Translations under genes and position numbers: made by a program
NCBI GenBank assembly: GCA_017311315.1
Contig: CM029612.1
Span: 26,169,572 to 26,233,571 of the forward strand
Direction: 5' to 3'
Source: Dendrocalamus latiflorus
Taxonomy: Eukaryota > Streptophyta > Magnoliopsida > Poales > Poaceae
DNA: 64,000 nt
Notes under the pieces: generated by a model
Seen by the model: only the letters and a program-made list of their open reading frames with translations
The model's database searches: none
What the model was told of the DNA's origin: nothing
In this document: piece after piece, positions 22,137-32,474 of the stretch
Layout of the letters: the number at the start of each line of letters is the position of its first letter
How positions within the stretch are numbered: the stretch's first letter is position 1

Positions 22137-23891
22137 ATGGCACCGAAAAAAGCTTCGTCAGCGGCGGCGAAGGGAAAGAAGGCGGCCGGGCCGGAGCGTC
22201 GTATTAGTACCAGGGCTTCGGCATCGGCAGCGGCGAGTGCGGGTGGCGACGCAGGCGCGGTGGCCGAGGACGTCGACGTTCGCGCGGCGACGACCAATCT
22301 CGTCACCGGCACCGCGACGACCAACCGCGTCACCGGCACCGCGACGACCAACCCCGTCACCGGCACCGCGACGACCAACCCCGTCACCGGCACCGCGACG
22401 ACCAACCCCGTCACCGGCACCACGACGACCCACCCCGTTGCCGGCGTTGCGGTGGCGAACCCGGCGGTCGAAGACGTCGACGCTGGTGCGGTGACAACCG
22501 ACCCCGCCGACGCAACGACAGCCGACCTCGCCGCCCCCGCCGCGACCCTCGCCGGCAGCGCGGACCGGGCGGTTCGCGGTAGCCACGACGGAGCGACTGG
22601 CAGCTCGGGAGCTCGCGACGCGGTCGTGCCCGCGCCGATTTGCCCGTCGGGAGCACCGGCGGCCCCGCCCGCACAGGCGGTGGAAAGCGCCCTACTGGCG
22701 GCCCTCAATGCGTTCCAGCGGGAGCTAGGGGACCTTCGCGGAGCCGTCCGAGATATGCAAGAGGCTCGGAGCCAGCAGGCCGCGCCAGTAATCGCGACCG
22801 AGCCCACGCCGGAGAGGGCGGACAGTCGCGAAGCCCCCACGTCTAGCCGCGTGCCGCTGCGGCGCGTAGATCCGGAGTCCCCGCTTTCGGCGGAGCTACA
22901 GCAGACGGCATGGCCCGAAGACTTCAAGTTCCCTAGCACCGTCGACTCGTACAAGGGCGACACGGACCCCCGTGAGTTCGTGCGCGTGTACGAAACCGCG
23001 ATCGAAGCCGCGGGCGGAGATGACACCACGAAGGCGAAGGGACTCCCCCTCGCGCTGCAAGGAGTGGCGCTCTCTTGGTTCTTTACCATAGAGTCGGGCT
23101 CCATCTACGCGTGGGAGCAGCTTCGCGTCCGCCTTCACAACAACTTCCAAGGAAACTACGTCGACCGAGTCGACGCGGACCAACTCTTTGCTGTGAAGCA
23201 AAAACCCTCGGAGAAGCTCCGAGACTACTTCAAACGCTTCGCCAAGATTCGATGCCAAGTGAAAGACGTTAATGAAACCACCATCGTTAATGCAGCCATA
23301 CATGGCCTTCGTCCGGGCCCGATGGCCGAGTACAATACGCGAAAGCCAATCAAGACGGTGGCGAAACTCTTCGACAAAATGGAAGAATATGCCAGGGCGG
23401 AAGAAGACGCGCGGCGAAGGCAAGGTGACGACTCCGACACCAACCAGGCTGGAGCCTCGGCAAAAGCCGAAGATCCGCCGAAGGGCGGTTCTTCGAAGGG
23501 AAAACGTAAGCTGGAGTCGTCCAGGGATGCGCCCGACCGCAGGGACGCCTCGCATAAGGAGTCATCCAATCAGCCCAAGCGCGGCCAGCAGAGGTCGAGG
23601 CGAAACCGGTACGTCCTCGACATTGAAGGCGGTTCCGACGAGGGTGCTCCCGCGGGCCGAGGCGGTCGGGGGCGCCGTGGCCGGGGCCGCGACGATAAAG
23701 GTCGCGGAGATTATGACGACCAGCACCAGGGACTGTGGTGTGTAGTCCATGGCCGCGGCAATCATGATACCCGCACCTGCACCTCCATCGCGGCGCTCCG
23801 CGATAGCATCGCTAGGGACAGAAACCCGGAGACGCGTCCGCCTGCGGTGGCCCACGTCCAATTCCCGTACGAGGCCCCCATGCAGGTATAG
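22137..23891 (+). CDS. Gag of non-autonomous gypsy element
   Basis: 584 residues from ATG 22137, the first ATG after the primer site; upstream frame from the LTR is discounted. The N-terminus is basic and Ala-rich (MAPKKASSAAAKGKK), followed by five copies of an 8-residue repeat (TATTNPVTG type, about residues 50-95), encoded by a 24-bp minisatellite at 22290-22440. The capsid region (about 265-430) has the retrotransposon-gag core LSWFFTIESGSIYAWEQLR and EKLRDYFKRFAKIRCQVKD. A basic Arg/Gly-rich tail leads to a degenerate knuckle (CVVHGRGNHDTRTC). It ends at TAG 23889-23891, with the protease continuing in the same frame. Confidence 0.9.
   Translation: MAPKKASSAAAKGKKAAGPERRISTRASASAAASAGGDAGAVAEDVDVRAATTNLVTGTATTNRVTGTATTNPVTGTATTNPVTGTATTNPVTGTTTTHPVAGVAVANPAVEDVDAGAVTTDPADATTADLAAPAATLAGSADRAVRGSHDGATGSSGARDAVVPAPICPSGAPAAPPAQAVESALLAALNAFQRELGDLRGAVRDMQEARSQQAAPVIATEPTPERADSREAPTSSRVPLRRVDPESPLSAELQQTAWPEDFKFPSTVDSYKGDTDPREFVRVYETAIEAAGGDDTTKAKGLPLALQGVALSWFFTIESGSIYAWEQLRVRLHNNFQGNYVDRVDADQLFAVKQKPSEKLRDYFKRFAKIRCQVKDVNETTIVNAAIHGLRPGPMAEYNTRKPIKTVAKLFDKMEEYARAEEDARRRQGDDSDTNQAGASAKAEDPPKGGSSKGKRKLESSRDAPDRRDASHKESSNQPKRGQQRSRRNRYVLDIEGGSDEGAPAGRGGRGRRGRGRDDKGRGDYDDQHQGLWCVVHGRGNHDTRTCTSIAALRDSIARDRNPETRPPAVAHVQFPYEAPMQV
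22290..22440 (+). repeat. 24-bp coding minisatellite in gag
   Basis: About five tandem copies of CACCGGCACCGCGACGACCA plus ACC(C/G) within the frame, giving the repeated TATTNPVTG peptide. Confidence 0.9.
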
Positions 23892-24635
23892 GCGCAAGGG
23901 ATGCAACCCCAGGAAGGCACCTTACGGATCCAAGCTCACGTACAGCAGCCTCGGGAGGGCCTCCTGTCGCTGCAGGCTCCGGAGGCAACCCACCGCAGGA
24001 TCATTAACGTCATATCCGGAGGCTCTGCGCTGGAGTTCGCCTCAGCACGGCAGCAGAAGGCCTATGCGCGAAGACTACATCATGTGGCGGCATACCCAGC
24101 GCAAGCACCGCCGGACTAGGCGCAGCACGAAGTTACATTCACACCCGACGACGCCCAAGGCGTGGACTTCCCTCATCAGGACCCCCTGGTCATCCGGGTC
24201 ACTATCGCGGGATGCGACGTGGGGCGTGCCTTGGTGGACGGCGGTAGCTCCGCGAACGTATTGTTTGCGGCGGCCTTCGACCAGATGGGGATCCCTCGAA
24301 GCCGCCTAGGGCCCTCGGGAATCCCACTGCAGGGCTTCGGGGGACAGCCCCTGCGGGCGCTGGGCCAAATAGGTCTTCAAGTCTCCTTCGGCCAAGACGA
24401 CAATGTGCGGGCCGAAGATACCACCTTCGACGTGGTCGACCTTCCGTACCCCTACAATGCCATATTAGGGCGCCCAATCCTCAACTCCTTCGGCGCGGTA
24501 CCGCATCACGGCTATCTATGCATGAAGATCCCGGGTCCCCGGACCATCATCACCGTCCGAGGCGACCAAGATATGGCTCGGTGCATCGAGCCAGGTACCA
24601 GGTGCCCGCGTCGCGAAGCCCAACGGCGCTCCTAG
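23892..24635 (+). pseudogene. Protease region of non-autonomous gypsy (in-frame UAG stops)
   Basis: This continues in the gag frame after TAG 23889 and is interrupted by a second TAG at 24117-24119. The first part has the typical gypsy linker RRIINVISGGSALEFASARQ. The second (open 24120-24635) holds the retropepsin with ALVDGGSSANVLF (catalytic Asp about 24237) and the later ILGRPILNSFGA flap/helix region. The protease cleaves Gag polyprotein. The frame ends at 24635 without any RT, and repeats begin 200 bp later. Confidence 0.85.
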
Positions 24636-24842
24636 AGCTGGCGTCACAGCGCGGAGGTCCGCGGGCCCTGCAGAGGTCTAGCGACTAGAGGCTTCGGCCG
24701 CACCAAGGGCAAACGGTTAGTATATCCACCCCTTGTAGTTGCTTACCCGCGCAAACGGGGATGTAATGAAGATCGCCGTTTGTCGCTAATCTTTCTTCAT
24801 CACGCGCAAGTACGCGGCAAAGGCGCGCGCAGGCTTAGCCAA

Positions 24843-25530
24843 CGCGCGCGTTCCCGCAGCATAAAACAAAGACGCACGTTCGCGTGTGCACTCGCCGTAG
24901 CCAAAGGTGACGGGCCTGAGTATAAACAAAGACGCACGTTCGCGTGTGCACTCGCCGTAGCCAGGGGTACGGGACTGAGTATAAATCGAAGTCGCACGTT
25001 CGCGTGTGCACTCGCCGTAGCCAAAGGTGACGGGCCTGAGTATAAATCGAAGTCGCACGTTCGCGTGTGCACTCGCCGTAGCCAGGGGTACGGGACTGAG
25101 TATAAATCGAAGTCGCACGTTCGCGTGTGCACTCGCCGTAGCCAAAGGTGACGGGCCTGAGTATAAACAAAGACGCACGTTCGCGTGTGCACTCGCCGTA
25201 GCCAGGGGTACGGGACTGAGTATAAATCGAAGTCGCACGTTCGCGTGTGCACTCGTCGTAGCCAAAGGTGACGCGCCTGAGTATAAACAAAGACGCACGT
25301 TCGCGTGTGCACTCGCCGTAGCCAGGGGTACGGGACTGAGTATAAATCGAAGCCGCACGTTCGCGTGTGCACTCGCCGTAGCCAAAGGTGACGGGCCTGA
25401 GTATAAACAAAGACGCACGTTCGCGTGTGCACTCGCCGTAGCCAGGGGTACGGGACTGAGTATAAATCGAAGTCGCATGTTCGCGTGTGCACTCGCCGTA
25501 GCCAAAGGTGACGGGCCTGAGTATAAACAA
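24843..25530. repeat. 60-bp tandem array with alternating subunits (11 copies)
   Basis: The core GCACGTTCGCGTGTGCACTC repeats at 24871 and then every 60-61 bp to 25472. Units alternate between two types: CCAAAGGTGACGGGCCTGAG and CCAGGGGTACGGGACTGAG after the core, so the true period is about 120 bp. Long open frames on both strands arise only because 60 is divisible by 3. Confidence 0.97.
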
Positions 25531-25544
25531 AAGACGCAACGGGG

Positions 25545-26110
25545 GGACGCCCTCGCGCGCACCAGTCTACGGACTTTAAATAAGACGTAGCGTCGAGGTC
25601 CGCCTCCGCACGCACCAGTCTACGGACTTTAAATAAGACGTAGCGTCGAGGTCCGCCTCCGCACGCACCAGTCTACGGACTTTAAATAAGACGTAGCGTC
25701 GAGGTCTGCCTCCGCACGCACTAGTCTACGGACTTTAAATAAGACGTAGCATCGAGGTCCGCCTCCGCACGCACCAGTCCGCGGACTTTAAATAAGACGT
25801 AGCGTTGAGGTCTGCCTCCGCACGCGCGAGTCTCCGGACTATAAAGTAAGACGTAGCGTCGAGGTCTGCCTCCGCACGCACTAGTCCACGGACTCTAAAT
25901 AAGACGTAGCGTCGAGGTCTGCCTCCGCACGCGCGAGTCTCCGGACTATAAAATAAGATGTAGCGTCGAGGTCTGCCTCCGCACGCGCGAGTCTCCGGAC
26001 TATAAAGAAAGGCGAAGTGCCGAGGTCCGCCTCCACATACGCCAGTCTACGGACTATAACAAGGCAAAGTGCGGAGGTCCGCCTCCGCACACGCCAGTCT
26101 ACGGGCTGTA
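25545..26110. repeat. About 54-58-bp tandem array (about 10 copies)
   Basis: Unit contains ACCAGTCTACGGACTTTAAA and then TAAGACGTAGCGTCGAGGTC with CGCCTCC. Copies become more diverged to the right. Distinct from the preceding 60-bp array. Confidence 0.95.
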
Positions 26111-26549
26111 AAAAGGTGAGATGCCAAGGACTGCCCCCGCAAGCGCCGTTCTAAGGAACCCTTGCGCAGCTACTTCGCCAATGGTGGCATCAACACACAG
26201 CGCATATCCTAAAATGCCAGGAAGTCTGCATACCGGACAAATCACAAGTACAAAGGTCCGGCAACACCCTTGCCGCTCTAGGCCGCTATCCCGCGGGTTC
26301 ATCCTTAACACGCGCTAAAGCTGGGGCCTCGCTCGAAGAAGGCCGGCCCGCCCAAAAGTCCAGCGACTCTTCGGCCCTTCGCCAGCGTCGAAGGCGTCGC
26401 CGGGTTGAAAGGTCGGCCGCAAGAAGCCGGCCCCAGCAAGGAAGCTGCCCGGGATATAGGCGAAAGTCAGAATGCATGCAGCAAGTGTGTACTTCATTCG
26501 CAAAAACAAGGAGCAGTACAACGCACGCCTACACCTAGGCACCACGGCG

Positions 26550-27371
26550 TCAGACCTGCGGGTTCCCGGCACCTTCGGAGGGCCCAGCGCCGCCATCGTC
26601 GCGCCGAGGGACCCTGTCCAGAAATTGGCCGAGGCTCCCCGTCCCGTAGAGCGACTTCCGGAGCTCGATCCGTGCAGCATCCGGCCCGACGTAAGCCCAG
26701 ATCCGGTCGAAGAAGGGCCCGAGGGCAAGGCGAGCGGAGCGGACGGCGCCGGACATTACTCCGGCCCCGCCAGGCATCTCCAGCTGGGGGTCATCCAGCC
26801 CGGCGATGTGCGTACAACCGCGGTGCTGCAGGAGCGCGCACACCAAGCATGCCGACGTGTACGCGCAGTGGGTGCCAAAGAACGTCGCCGCGTCGCGCAC
26901 GACGTTGGCGGCATCCCCGACCCAGCGGAGCGTCCGAGACAACTCCTCCGGGCCGAAGGCGCGGTCCAGCACCTCAGTTACCAGCCCTTGAAGATGGCTC
27001 TCCAGCGCTTGCATGGCGTCCCACGCGACCACCGACGCGTCGCCAAGCGTCTGGTTACGCTCCGCTAGAGTCAAGGCAAGCTCGCCTTTTTCCTTCTCTA
27101 GCGAGGCGACCTGTTCCAGGAGCCCGTCCCGCTCCGCCGCAAACTTCTGTTCAGCAGCTGCCGCGGCTGACTCCCGCGCCGACGCAACAAGTCCCTCGGC
27201 GTGCGCCCTCGCTTCGGCGCATTCCGCTTCCAGCTGGCGGATGCGGGCGTCCTGGGCAGAGCGGGCTCCAGAGGCTTCGCGCAGCTCCTCCTCGGCGGCC
27301 CGCAGCCTATCCTCGAGCGCCTTTCGGCCACGAGCATAGGCCGTTTGCAGGGCCTGCCCCAGCATAAGTGT
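26550..27371 (-). CDS. Antisense gene of gypsy element, coiled-coil 3' exon
   Basis: Open for 271+ codons on the minus strand from after a CTACAG acceptor (27372) to a stop at 26550. The first half is a long Ala/Glu/Arg-rich coiled coil (ALEDRLRAAEEELREASGAR, LEQVASLEKEKGELALTLAE). The second half is globular, with AFGPEELSRTLRWVGDAANV. This matches the C-terminal coiled-coil part of the antisense proteins of grass gypsy elements. Function unknown; the frame is intact, which is notable in a non-autonomous element. Confidence 0.6.
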   Translation of the reverse strand, partial: TLMLGQALQTAYARGRKALEDRLRAAEEELREASGARSAQDARIRQLEAECAEARAHAEGLVASARESAAAAAEQKFAAERDGLLEQVASLEKEKGELALTLAERNQTLGDASVVAWDAMQALESHLQGLVTEVLDRAFGPEELSRTLRWVGDAANVVRDAATFFGTHCAYTSACLVCALLQHRGCTHIAGLDDPQLEMPGGAGVMSGAVRSARLALGPFFDRIWAYVGPDAARIELRKSLYGTGSLGQFLDRVPRRDDGGAGPSEGAGNPQV

Positions 27372-27434
27372 CTGTAGAAGGGAAAAGACTTAGCAAGCTC
27401 AGCCAGCCCAGGCGTCGTCGTATGAAGTACTTAC

Positions 27435-27625
27435 CCTCACACCAGACACCTCGAAGGTGTCTTCGAGGCGCCCCGCCCCGTAGGCCTGCAGCACTTGCGG
27501 GTCGACACTGGTGGCCGCGTCATTCACAATCCCGCGCTACGCCTTCAGCGTCTCCGGAGGCGGCACGAAGTCCGCGGGGCTTACGCGCGCGGAGGCCCTG
27601 TGTTTCGCCAAGTGCTCGCCAACAG
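27435..27625 (-). pseudogene. Antisense gene, small internal exon with stop
   Basis: Minus-strand segment reading SARVSPADFVPPPETLKA, then TAG, then GIVNDAATSVDPQVLQAYGA and LEDTFEVSGVR before a GTAAGT donor (27434-27429). It lies between the 891-bp exon and the coiled-coil exon. The 3' (left) donor is clear; the acceptor on the right is uncertain. Confidence 0.45.
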
Positions 27626-27686
27626 GGATACAGGTGAGCACCCCAAGGCATAAAAGCATACACCAAGGTAAGCTAAGCCACCTTAC

Positions 27687-28577
27687 CCTCGGTAGCAGAG
27701 GGAATTGTCCCGCCGCGGGCAGAAGCCTCCGCGTTCGGGGAGGGTGACGGCTGTCCCTGCGTGGCGGGAGGCGTGGCCAGAGGAGCAGAAGGCGCGTATG
27801 CCGCAGGGTCCCCGGCGCTTGCGCTGGAGTCCCACAAGCTTCTGATGCCCGTGGCCACGACGAATCCTCGCGGTGTCCGGTGGAGCTCCGGCCGCACACA
27901 CGGCCGTTTAGCCGGGGCAGCCAGCAGCGACACCGCCCCCGCAGCCGCGGTTGGGGAAGACCCGGCTGCCGCGCCCGGGGCCGAAGGTTTCGTGGTGGAA
28001 GTTGTCGCATGGGGCACCTCGGTTTCGGCTGCTGTCGGTAAAGGCAGCACGGCTCCGTGCGCTCCCGCGGAGGGCGCCTCCGGCACCACAGCGGCCGCGG
28101 TCGAAAGCTCCACCTCGGCATCGCCGGTCCGCACGGGTTTCGCCTCGGTGACTTCGGCGAGCGGTGAGACTTCCTCCCTCCGGCTGCCCGCGGCGAACCC
28201 GCCGTCTGGGACGCTCGCCGAAGATACCTCGCCTTCGGCGTCTGCGCCACCCAAGCCTGAATCGGCATACCTCGCCGAGTCCGACTCCGCGTCCGCCGCT
28301 CCCTCGGAAACACTAGCAGCAGCAGTAGCAGCTGCCGCGCCAAGCGCGGCAGGCGCCCCGCTGCGGCCCCTCTTCCGAGACGGTGCCTTCTTCTTCTTCG
28401 CTGCATCGTCGTCTGGAGCGACACGGTCCGGCACGGCAAGGCCCAAGGCCTCGCACACGTGGTTTATTCGCCCCAGCCCCGCCTCGGCGATAGCAGACGC
28501 GTGCTGCTCGTGCTCCCTGGCGGTGTACGGCCCCAGGAATACGCGTGCGGCTTGCTCCGCCTCCTCCAAGGAAATCC
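27687..28577 (-). CDS. Antisense gene, low-complexity exon
   Basis: Bounded by a TTGCTTCAG acceptor (28580-28578) and a GTAAGG donor (27686-27681). It starts ISLEEAEQAARVFLGPYTAR, has a basic KKKKAPSRKRGRSG patch (nuclear-localisation-like), then a long Ala/Pro/Ser/Glu-rich, probably disordered tract. It is open throughout. Confidence 0.55.
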
Positions 28578-28682
28578 CTGAAGCAAAGGAGAATAGCATC
28601 AGCATATAACGCATTTCGCGTGAACAAAGGAGGGACGCGATCAAGGCTTATGAAGACCGGGGGGCGCCGGTAGCGAGCAGAC

Positions 28683-29555
28683 CCATGACGAAACATTGTC
28701 GTCTCGACGCCTCTCGGCGGCAAGACGCCAGTCGTGGGCAAGCGGTGCCACACCGTACATTACGTACTCTTCGGCGAGGTCGCGCATGTTGAGGTGGGCG
28801 GCCACGCCTACGAGCCGCTGGACCCTCCGCTTGTCCTCATCATCGAGCGTTCGGCCGGGCGAGGGCTTGAACGCGATCGGTCGGCCTGTGCACTCAAGGC
28901 CGCTCCCGCTCTCCACACGGTGGTAGAACCACCGCTTCATCCAGCAAGACTCCCACTTCCCGCGAGTTGAGTTCGCAGGGAAGAGCTTCTTGCACGGCGG
29001 ACGAAGAATAAAAGTGACGCTACCGAAGCTCGACAGCGTCACGTCCTTCCGGCCCTTGGGCTAGCATCGTGCCTCGTGAAGATAGGCGAACAACGACGCG
29101 CTGGGCCAACACGCCCCCGAGCGCAAGGCCCAGCTGTACACTGTGAGCCGGGCCACGGCGTTCGGAGTCAGCTGCGCCAGCTCCAGCCCGAAGGTCCGCA
29201 GCACGTCGCCCACCATAGCCGCCGCTGGGATGCGGAGCCCCGCGTCGAAAAAGGCAACGAACACGACCGCCTCCGACCTCTCGGGATGCGGTTCCGTCTC
29301 GTCGGCAGCGGGCAATCGTACCTCCTGGCGCCCAGACAACTTCCCCGCGCGCAGGAGCCCTTGGATCGTCTTCTCGGTCACGAGCGAGGGGCCTAGCTCG
29401 CCGGAGAACGTGCCTTCCTCCTCCGCCACCAGCCGCTCCTGGTCCGCCGCCGCCGGGTCGCGCTCTTGGAGCGCGTATTTCACCTTCAACAGCGAGGACC
29501 GCCGGCGAATGTCAGGGCCACCAACCGCCTGGCCGCGCTTGCTACTGGAGGCCAT
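28683..29555 (-). pseudogene. Antisense gene, 5' exon with 'putative gypsy type transposon' domain
   Basis: Begins MASSSKRGQAVGGPDIRRRS at 29555. The conserved core FFDAGLRIPAAAMVGDVLRT and FGLELAQLTPNA, then GKWESCWMKRWFYH, matches what I know as the Transposase_28 family (putative gypsy-type transposon domain). That family is carried antisense by several grass gypsy elements. One in-frame TAG (29061-29063) splits an otherwise open frame. A donor (G|GTCTGC) follows at 28682. If the TAG is read as the ancestral Gln/Trp codon, the exon is intact. Role in the element cycle is unknown. Confidence 0.65.
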
Positions 29556-30200
29556 CGCTTCCCACGGAGAGACTGAAGCGGTGAAGATAGCGCGAAGGTG
29601 TAGAGGGCGGAGCAGACAGGAAACAGGGCGTAAAGGTGCGGGGACGCTGTTACGGGGGGGCTATTTCAAGCCACCTCGCCCATACCGCCGCTACCGAAGC
29701 GTCGCAACGATCCGCGTGCCGGATGCAACCGTAGTGGTGTAAAGGCCCGCCCCGCACGATTCCCTGTAACTGAAAGCGAAGTGTCGCGAAGGTCCGTGCA
29801 CGGGGCGCGACCGCAGTCGTACAAGCGCCCGTCCAGCGCAATGCCCCATACCCAAAGCTGGAAGGCCACGACCACAGGCGCCAAGGACCGTCACAGCACG
29901 GCGTTACCTAGCCGCTGTTAAAGGCGCACTAATGGGCCAGGGGTTCACAACAGCTCCCGCGCCGCGCCATTCACTGCCCGCCCCGTGTCCCCCGCGCCTA
30001 GGGAAGAGGCGAGCAGCCGCGAGCACGCAACCGTCCACATCCCGCCGCCCACCAGTCATAGGCCGCCGCGTGCCCCGGGCGCGTCGGGTCGCACGGTACG
30101 GGAACCTAACCCTGGCAGACCAGGGGCCGGCGTGATTCCAAGAACCTTTACAGCGCAAGACCGCATCGCAAGATCCCAAGTCACCGCACACGTGGCGTCG
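29556..30200. other. Internal non-coding region of gypsy element
   Basis: GC-rich with scattered CCGTGCACGG-type words. No supported reading frame on either strand. Possibly the promoter side of the antisense gene. Confidence 0.4.
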
Positions 30201-30214
30201 TTTGCGAGGTGAGG

Positions 30215-31165
30215 GCGCCAGCCTCCGTGGCCACCCGTTCGATGGGTAGGGGACGGAGCGCGTGCGTCTGCACCCGTTCGAAGGGTAGGGAACGGAGCGC
30301 ACGCGCGTCTACTTCGACTAAACGCCAGCCTCCGCTGCCACCCGTTTGAAGGGTAGGGGACGGAGCGCGCGCGCGTCTACTTCGACTAGGCGCCAGCCTC
30401 CGCTGCCACCCGTTCGAAGGGTAGGGGACGGAGCGCGCGCGTCTACTTCGGCTAGGCGCCAGCCTCCGCCGCCACCCGTTCGAAGGGTAGGGGACGGAGC
30501 GCGCGCGTCTACTTTGGCTAGGCGCCAGCCTCCGCCGCCACCCGTTCGAAGGGTAGGGGACGGAGCGCGCGCGTCTACTTCGGCTAGGCGCGAGCCTCCG
30601 CTGCCACCCGTTCGAAGGGTAGGGGACGGAGCGCGCGCGTCTACTTCGACTAGGCGCCAGCCTCCACTGCCACCCGTTCGAAGGGTAGGGGACGGAGCGC
30701 ACGCGCGTCTACTTCGACTAAACGCCAGCCTCCGGTGCCACCCGTTCAAAGGGTAGTGGACGGAACGCGCGCGCGTCTACTTCGAATAGGCGCCAGCCTC
30801 CGCTGCAACCCGTTCGAAGGGTAGGGGACGGAGCGCGTGCGTCTACTTCGACTAGGCGCCAGCTTTGCTGCCATCCGTTCGAAGGGTAGGGGACGGAGCG
30901 CGCGTGCGTCTACTTCGACTAGGCGCCAGCCTCCGCCGCCACCCGTTCGAAGGGTAGGGGACAGAGCGCGCGCGCGTCTACTTCGACTAGGCGCCAGCCT
31001 CTGCCGCCACCCGTTCGAAGGGCAGGGGACGGCGCGCGCGCGTCTACTTCGACTAGGCGCCAGATTCGCTGCCACTCGTTTGATGGGTAGGGGACGGAGC
31101 GCGCGCGTCTACTTCGACTAGGCGCCAGCCTCCGCTGCCACCCGTTCGAAGGCTACGGGACGGAG
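30215..31165. repeat. About 60-63-bp tandem array (about 15 copies)
   Basis: Unit: CCACCCGTTCGAAGGGTAGG then GGACGGAGCGCGCGCGTCTA then CTTCGACTAGGCGCCAGCCT and CCGCTG. A diverged unit recurs at 32035-32110. Each unit contains the 12-bp palindrome CGTTCGAACG-like CCGTTCGAAGGG and a purine/pyrimidine-alternating GCGCGCGC tract (potential Z-DNA). Confidence 0.96.
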
Positions 31166-32230
31166 CGAGCTTGAAGAACGCAGAACAGCACATACGACCA
31201 CAATAACTCGAACATGCAAAGGTCAATTTGCGGCAAGAGCAGACATGCTCTCGTAAACAGATATGCGTCGCCACACCAGCATATGCTCGTTCGCACGATC
31301 GGAGCGTATGGATGACTTCATATCTGTCTACGAGAGCAAGTCAGGCCTTGCCATTTCCACATCAAGCTGTGAAGCATTCCCACAAACAGGACATATTTTG
31401 TTCACCAGCGCTCGCGGGCATTGACGCCGGTCAACGCAGTCATCAAACGCAGATGAACAAAATTTTCCCTACATGTGAGAAGTTAACCATGAACAGGTAC
31501 AGGATGTGCAGCAAGGGATGTCTAGGGACCGACCCCCGACGCCAACATATTTATACTCGGCCTCACCAGGCGAAGAGTCGCCAGCGTGGAGGCATGCCAA
31601 CCGACGGCAGCACAAACGCGGGGGGGGGGGGGGGGGGGGGGGGTTGGGCGCTTCAGCTACCAGGGGTGCGTAAGCGCAACCGTCCGCACCCCACCGCGTG
31701 CACAGCGGAAACCGTCGCACGCTCCACTCACGAGAAGGCGCACTGCACGATGCGGCAGCCTGCCCCCTGGCAAGCCAACCGTCATTAAAAAGCACACTAC
31801 CAGGCGGCAAGGTCGTAACAACTACGGGGCGCGCGCGCCTCGGAAGTCCAAATGCCGGGTGTCCGCCGTCACATTGATGGTCACGACGCCTCAAGGCCCG
31901 CACCGCGCCTAGCATGCTTCACCACGTGGACGGCCGGAAGAGCGAGCGTCGCAGCACGTCCCTTATCGTTTAAGGCTCACGCCGCGGCTCAGGGGCCCGC
32001 CACGCTTACCTATGCCAGTGCAACGCCCTCGGCGCGCGTCTGCTTCGGCTGGGGCCACTTCCGCCGCCGCCCAATTCGAAGGGTGAGGGCCGGAGCGTAT
32101 GCATCTGCTTCGGCCACAGCGCAGCCCCGGGTCAAGTTTGGAGAAGTTCACAGGCCGCGGGGACGGAGGGGGCCAAAGGACTCGGCGACATGGTTTCGGC
32201 CCTGTGAAGCCCTTCACCATGAGAGGCTCC
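31166..32230. other. 3' internal region of gypsy element, no gene
   Basis: No supported coding sequence. Contains a 24-base G homopolymer at 31620-31643 and a diverged copy of the preceding tandem unit near 32040-32110. The sequence just before the 3' LTR (CACCATGAGAGGCTCC) is a weak polypurine tract. Confidence 0.5.
31620..31643 (+). repeat. (G)24 homopolymer
   Basis: Twenty-four consecutive G residues. A site where replication slippage or assembly error is likely, and a possible G-quadruplex former. Confidence 0.9.
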
Positions 32231-32474
32231 TGTCATAGGGATAGCCTCCACCTAAACCCAGCAGGCCTGGTAGGAGGTTATAAGGCGCAGAATAGGCCAT
32301 GTGTAATGACATAAGTGCCCCCAGAGGGGATAACCAGATGTAAGGGTATAACTGTAAAAGCACTCCTCAGAGGTATATATATGAATACAGGTCATGGGGA
32401 GAGGGGAGGTCATTCTCACTCATCTCTATCACTCTCCACTACCATCTCTCTCTGTTTGGCCCGTAGTCACAACA
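32231..32474 (+). repeat. 3' LTR, non-autonomous gypsy
   Basis: It starts TGTCATAGGGATAGCC and ends GTCACAACA, and is followed by the TSD GTAAT. Confidence 0.95.

Larger units (their letters stand above)
21838..32474 (+). mobile_element. Non-autonomous gypsy-type LTR element, 10.6 kb
   Basis: LTRs of 246 and 244 bp (TGTC...AACA) are nearly identical and flanked by the TSD GTAAT (21833-21837 and 32475-32479). Just after the 5' LTR is TTGGCGCCGTCC, a primer-site type widespread in grass gypsy elements. It encodes Gag and an aspartic protease on the plus strand but no RT, RNase H or integrase. The space is filled by two tandem-repeat fields, an antisense spliced-type gene (26550-29555) and a third tandem-repeat field. 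Antisense genes of this class are known from large grass gypsy elements; enzymes would have to come from an autonomous partner. Confidence 0.93.

Noticed and set aside
22046..23104. 352-codon minus-strand frame opposite gag
   Set aside because: Antisense shadow of the GC-rich gag gene. The plus strand has the recognisable Gag domain and this frame has none.
24786..25615. Four long overlapping frames (187-271 codons) on both strands
   Set aside because: They lie wholly in the 60-bp tandem array; the unit length divisible by 3 keeps several frames open. The peptides are pure repeats with no family match.
24843..26110. CRISPR-like spacing of repeats
   Set aside because: The intervening sequences are themselves repeated, there are no unique spacers, and the DNA is a plant retrotransposon.
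30181..31121. Frames of 94-173 codons rich in Arg/Pro on both strands
   Set aside because: Shadows of the 60-63-bp tandem array.
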